From Chalara sp. BL73 (Eukaryota; Ascomycota; Leotiomycetes; Helotiales): a stretch of 64,000 nucleotides of DNA. The notes beneath the pieces are model-generated. The model saw only the letters and a program-made list of their open reading frames with translations. It did not search any database and was not told the DNA's origin. A program made the position numbers and the translations under genes. The DNA is taken from the NCBI GenBank assembly GCA_918026815.1, contig CAKJVC010000092.1:992001-1056000 (forward strand). The letters are read 5' to 3'. Every line of letters begins with the position of its first letter. Position 1 is the stretch's first letter. Of this stretch, positions 59,255 through 64,000 are shown piece after piece.

Positions 59255-62200
59255 TGTAATGCCGCCAAGTGGCGTCTCAAGTCTCTCCGTCGGCCCCCTC
59301 TGCACTTCTCAATCCGCCGATCGGGATGGCAATCGTCGAATAATGCTTCTCATCGACTCGGGATCCGTTCAATTAGATTAATTTGATTGTTGTAGTCGCT
59401 TTTCCGGAGCGTATCGTCGTGGGGAGAGTGTGATTATTGTGGTTTGTCGTGTTCTCAAACAAGTGAAGACCTCAATCGACGCTCTGAAGTTGGGTTCTTG
59501 GCGCTAGGCCCCTTGAAACTGGTTGTAAAGGGTGGACCCGGAAGATTCCCGACACGAGTGGTTGAATTTTTGCGGACTAACTGGGTATGGAAGACGATGT
59601 AACAAGTCAAACGCTTATTTTTGGGTATGGCCGGTGTGATGTGAGGATCGTGAATCGTGATATTGTTTGAAGTAGTTGTTTGTCTTGTTGCTAGGGATGT
59701 TTGGATGAAGCATCGTGTTCTTTTTTTTTTTCTCCGTTGAGGACATCAGGAGGACGCCCCTCTCGCATGAACAAAAACCATAACCATCCTTAAACTATTG
59801 CTCAATTCAGAGGCCCGGAGGGTGGTGTTGAAACCCTGTCACGCCCCTGTCTCTATGCTGGATTGGCGTGCCACCTTACGGAGTATGTGCCTTATCAAAA
59901 CAGCTTCTCCCGCCTCCTCGTGGATACAGCCAAGTGGAGCTTCACCCACCGGCATTGCGGATTTGTGGCTCTTGCCCGCGATTTCCTTGCTTCTGGATGC
60001 AACAAAAGAGATCTGGTCTGGTCAGGGTCCAGTTAACAACCTACGGCAGATATCCCCCGTGAATGATGATGGAGGATAAAACGAGCAAAGCGGATTCTCC
60101 TCCCTTCAAGTCTCTTCAGACATATTTCTCGTCAGGACTTCAAGCAAAACAGAGGTCATTGTCATCCCAGTCGAGCATGAGGTCGGAACCAACAAATTAT
60201 TCATAGAATTGCAATTGAAATTCAGAAGGAAACGTCTCCCACGCCTCATATCACATGCTCTGTTTTGAGCAGGATATGAACTCTTCAGATTTCCATGGCC
60301 CAGGATAACAGGGCTGCATGGTGATTCGAGGACTTGCCTATCCTAGATGCTAAGTAGGTTCTATGTACTCTGTAGAGTCGATGATCAGAGGTCGCCGCGA
60401 TTTAGGCTCAGGTTAGAAGCCGGCGGCACTTGGGCAAACATGCCCGAATGGCAACATTCACAACTTCTCCATCATGTTTGCGTGCTTTCTAGGATTCGGC
60501 TACGAAGCCTATATATTGCAGAACCTTGCCACAGCCTACAAGTCTAATTCTTATAATTTCAACTGAATAAGCTGCCTTTCATTCGGTAAGGCGGCTATCA
60601 TATATTAACCCTTTGTTCCCCAGAGTTTGACACGCTGCAATGTGTGGAGGAGTACTTTAATATTTAGCCGGGTGAGATCTTCCTGATACATTTCATATAC
60701 CCGCAGGAAGCTTGCTTTCGCCTCCGTGGCCAATGATTGCTTGCTGAGCTCTACTCACCTTTGTAGTTTCTCAAAGTTTTCTTTTTGAGGGGGGGCAAAT
60801 ACAACCTCTGATTTGGGTTGCTCCAAGTTGGCTATGCGCCGAATGAACTATCAACCAATTGCAGATGTCGATCTCAGTCCTGTTGTGGGAGGATGTGGGA
60901 CCTTCCACTTGGGACAATGCAAGTTGTGGCCTGCTGCTTTGGTAATCTTCTCCGTCCGCAGCGGCAGTAGGATGCAGCACTACTATCGTCTCAAGGTATA
61001 TAGAGGACTTTGTGACTCTCTTACGATGCACAATCCAATCTGTGTTGTTTGATACAAAATGCTCCAGGACCGGAAAATAACTGGAAGTAGCACGGTAACG
61101 GCTGTGGAAAGTGGTACTATAACACTTTGAAGACGACTCGCCGATATCTGTGTCATATTGACCTATTTCGCAACTGATTATAAAACTTTTACCTGGCAAG
61201 CATGACTACAACTGCTGGTAGAGAGTGTGTTGGAAGACAATCGCTAGCAGGTAAAACCGAAACTCGAGCCGTAGATGTTCTGGCGGGCATCGACCGTCTA
61301 CCACTTTGGAAACTTCTCCATTGGTTTGCAACATGTGATTCCCCTCTTTATTAGCAAAGATACCTCACCAAGTCGATGCAGACGAGCTATATGCATTATA
61401 GTTTCGCTCCGTTCAAAGCATAATGAAAAACAGCGAAACCAAAAACAGACTAGAGGAGGAATGAAGAGGTTATTACAACTCTGGACCGAGGTTGCAGACT
61501 CGGTCTCCTGCCATGAGGATCAAGTCTTTGTCTGATAACAACGAAGATTTCTGATAAAGACAGCAGCCAACCTACCTTTAAGTATGTAAGGCGTCAGCCA
61601 CTGCTTTCGAATACCGTGACATTCCCCTCGTTAATCCCTTCATATTGTTGTACCTTTGGGTAGTGGGGGGGCGCCTTCTTGGCCATGTTGTGCTGGCCGA
61701 ACATGGCTGACATGTCATATATGCAGAGGTGCAGCTCCAGGTGCAACATCAAAAGGCAGGGTAGGGCGTCTCGCGGGTACGAGTCGTGATTAATATTGCT
61801 AAGAATCTGCGTTTCGACACCTAGCTGCAGCCCTTAGCAGCTGAAGACACGAAGCCCTGGCAACTCGCAAACCTGTGCCTTTTAATGCTCAAGTGGAATT
61901 GATGGCGGCAAAGCATAAAGAAATATTCATATTAATATACCGGCTAATATATTAGGATATGGCACTTCAAAATAAAATTTAAAAAAATAACATTTGGTTT
62001 TAGAGACATACACCGTTGGGTTGTATAACGCGTACTATTGTGCTGGCTCAGTTCATTTCATTGGACTAGTCGTGCTGTTCCTGCATCGCCTTTTTTCACC
62101 AATCTCCTTTGAGAGAGCAGCACCACTTTAGGCCTCCGAATTTTAGAAGTCCGAGCTGACACTACAAAAATTCCGATAACGGTATTGTTGTAGGTACCTC

Positions 62201-62665
62201 GTAGAGAAGAGGGGCACACTTTCCCTCCAGTTCTTGAGTAAATTTTCCTCCAACGTAACCAATACAACTTTCCAAAACTTTATACAATCTCTCAGTTTTG
62301 GCTGCCGACATATTATCATTTTCTAGGATACGCCCCAACAATTTCGACGAAAAACAGACGATTTAAAGCTTAGATCCCTGCTAAAGATTTAGCGGCAGTT
62401 GTAGCCGTGTAAGCTTGTATAAGAAATTCTTATCGCGTGTTATGCCCCCCTTTCTCTCAATCTTGCAGCCTTGCCTTCCATATTACCCGAGCACAAAAGC
62501 GAAATACAAGAAGAGTATTAGTTCCTGATAATATCTCTCAATTCAGATTTCGCATTTCGTTTCTGAATTATTCGCCATCTTCATATCCTCGAGAAGAGAG
62601 AAAACCGAGCTTGCAGGTCCTTTCAAAACATCTTCACAACAACCCACACCGCCGCTTCACTCACC
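59255..62665. other. long intergenic region upstream of HMG-CoA synthase
   Basis: 3.4 kb. A T-run lies at about 59722-59733 and an AT-rich stretch at 61915-61995. Frames (for example 59798-60079, 61275-61535) lack domains. The last 250 bases before the ATG are C/T-rich, as in fungal leaders. Confidence 0.4.
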
Positions 62666-64000
62666 ATGGCCCCAAAGAACATTGGAATCAAGGCCCTAGA
62701 AATTTATTTTCCAAATCAGGTATGTTCTCACATTTTGGTCTTCTAAACTTGAGATCTTGGGCAGATTGACGACTAATTGCCACCGCAGTGCGTAGACCAG
62801 GCCGAGCTAGAAAAGTTCGATGGCATTCCTGCAGGCAAATATACCATTGGTCTTGGGCAGACCAAGATGAGCTTCTGCGATGATAGAGAAGGTGACTGCC
62901 AATCTCGTACCTTGTTTATGACCCAAAGCTGACTTGATACAAAAGACATCTACTCATTTGCGCTGACGGCCCTCTCGAAGCTGTTGAGCAAGTACCAAAT
63001 CGATACTAACTCCATTGGACGTCTCGAAGTCGGCACTGAGACCATTCTCGACAAGTCAAAGTCTGTCAAGTCAGTTCTCATGCAACTTTTTGGAGACAAC
63101 ACAAACATCGAGGGAGTGGATACTGTGAACGCTTGCTATGGAGGCACCAACGCTTTTTTCAACTCGGTAAACTGGATTGAGTCCTCTGCTTGGGACGGTA
63201 GAGACGCGATTGTGATAGCAGGAGACATTGCGCTATACGCTAAAGGGAATGCCAGACCTACTGGTGGTGCTGGCTGCGTTGCCATGCTCATTGGTCCTGA
63301 TGCACCAGTTGTCGTCGAGCCCGGACTCCGAGGAAGCTATATGCAGCATGCCTATGATTTCTATAAGCCCGATCTAACCAGCGAGTACCCTGTTGTTGAC
63401 GGTCACTTCTCCGTCAAATGTTACACTGAGGCCGTGGATGCTTGCTACAAAGCCTATAACAAGCGCGAACAGACTCTTAAACATCAAGTTAACGGACACG
63501 CCAACGGAAATGGCGAGAAGTCAGAGGAGCCACAAGGTCTTGACAGATTTGACTACATGTCATTCCACGCGCCTACCTGCAAACTAGTCTCCAAGTCATA
63601 CGCACGCCTGCTTTACAATGACTATCTGAGCAACCCAGCCTCACCTGCGTTTGCAGATGTCCCGGCTGAGCTTAAGGACATGGATTATACCCAATCTCTC
63701 AGCGACAAGGTAGTAGAGAAGACTTTCATGGCATTGACCAAGAAGCGCTTCAATGAGCGCGTGCAGCCTAGCATTGAAGTCCCAACCATGTGCGGAAACA
63801 TGTATACTGCCAGTGTATACGGTGGACTTGCCAGCTTGTTATCCAATGTTGATAGCTCAGCACTTCAGGGAAAGAGAATAGGCATTTTCAGCTACGGAAG
63901 TGGTCTGGCATCAAGCTTGTTCTCTCTGAAGGTTGTTGGCTCCACTGAAAAATTTCAGAAGACCCTGGATATCAAGGCGAGACTTGCTGCGCGCATAACT
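62666..64000 (+). CDS. ERG13: hydroxymethylglutaryl-CoA synthase, cut by window end
   Basis: Condenses acetyl-CoA with acetoacetyl-CoA to HMG-CoA in the mevalonate/sterol pathway. Exons 62666-62719, 62789-62891 and 62946 to beyond 64000; about 404 residues are visible of the usual 450-490. The start is [18 protein letters not shown] and the second exon opens [12 protein letters not shown]. Catalytic residues are seen: the acid in [12 protein letters not shown], the nucleophile Cys in [14 protein letters not shown], and the His in [37 protein letters not shown] and [14 protein letters not shown] follow. The frame is open to the last base. A Gly/Asn-rich insert (HANGNGEK) is a minor fungal feature. 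Confidence 0.95.

Noticed and set aside
59798..60079. GC-richer frame of 93 codons
   Set aside because: Starts at a TTG, has no domain features and no splice partners.
1..64000. CRISPR arrays, transposases, reverse transcriptases, rRNA
   Set aside because: None seen; only simple repeats occur, and a fungal nuclear genome would not be expected to hold CRISPR arrays.

Overview
The window is nuclear DNA from a filamentous ascomycete (Pezizomycotina; a leotiomycete-like genome is my guess, unproven). Genes are split by short introns of about 41-140 bases with GT..AG ends and CTAAC/CTGAC-type branch sites. Both strands carry genes, there are no operons, and HET-domain and T5orf172 proteins of the fungal accessory type are present. 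Exon joins below were worked out by hand from reading frame and splice signals. Total CDS length was checked to be a multiple of three for every multi-exon gene complete in the window.

Left part (1-9.4 kb): a small secreted protein gene, then a compact block of tRNA-maturation genes. TRM11 (tRNA m2G10 methyltransferase) and an RPP40-like RNase P subunit share a 225-base divergent promoter. An ankyrin-repeat gene ends 11 bases from the RPP40-like gene, and TRL1 (tRNA ligase) is divergent from the ankyrin gene. At 10.1-11.5 kb lies a decayed, frame-shifted coding relic.

Middle (12-30 kb): a TMEM135-like membrane protein, a large leucine-rich-repeat protein, a coiled-coil protein, an armadillo SmgGDS-like protein, a broken secreted-protein gene with a G-rich tract at its frame break, and a conserved hypothetical gene. 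At 30.8-38 kb is an accessory-looking island: a coding remnant, a T5orf172 protein with two copies of a Cys/His module, and a divergently transcribed HET-domain gene.

Right part (38-64 kb): conserved housekeeping genes: NIT2 amidase, mitochondrial glycine carrier HEM25, a basic coiled-coil protein, prefoldin subunit 1, a TMF/Sgm1-type golgin, splicing factor Prp46, proteasome chaperone Nas6, origin protein ORC1, a single-pass membrane protein, and HMG-CoA synthase, which runs off the right edge. Several pairs share short divergent promoters (NIT2/HEM25, PRP46/NAS6) or converge closely. The remaining intergenic stretches show nothing I can name beyond simple repeats.
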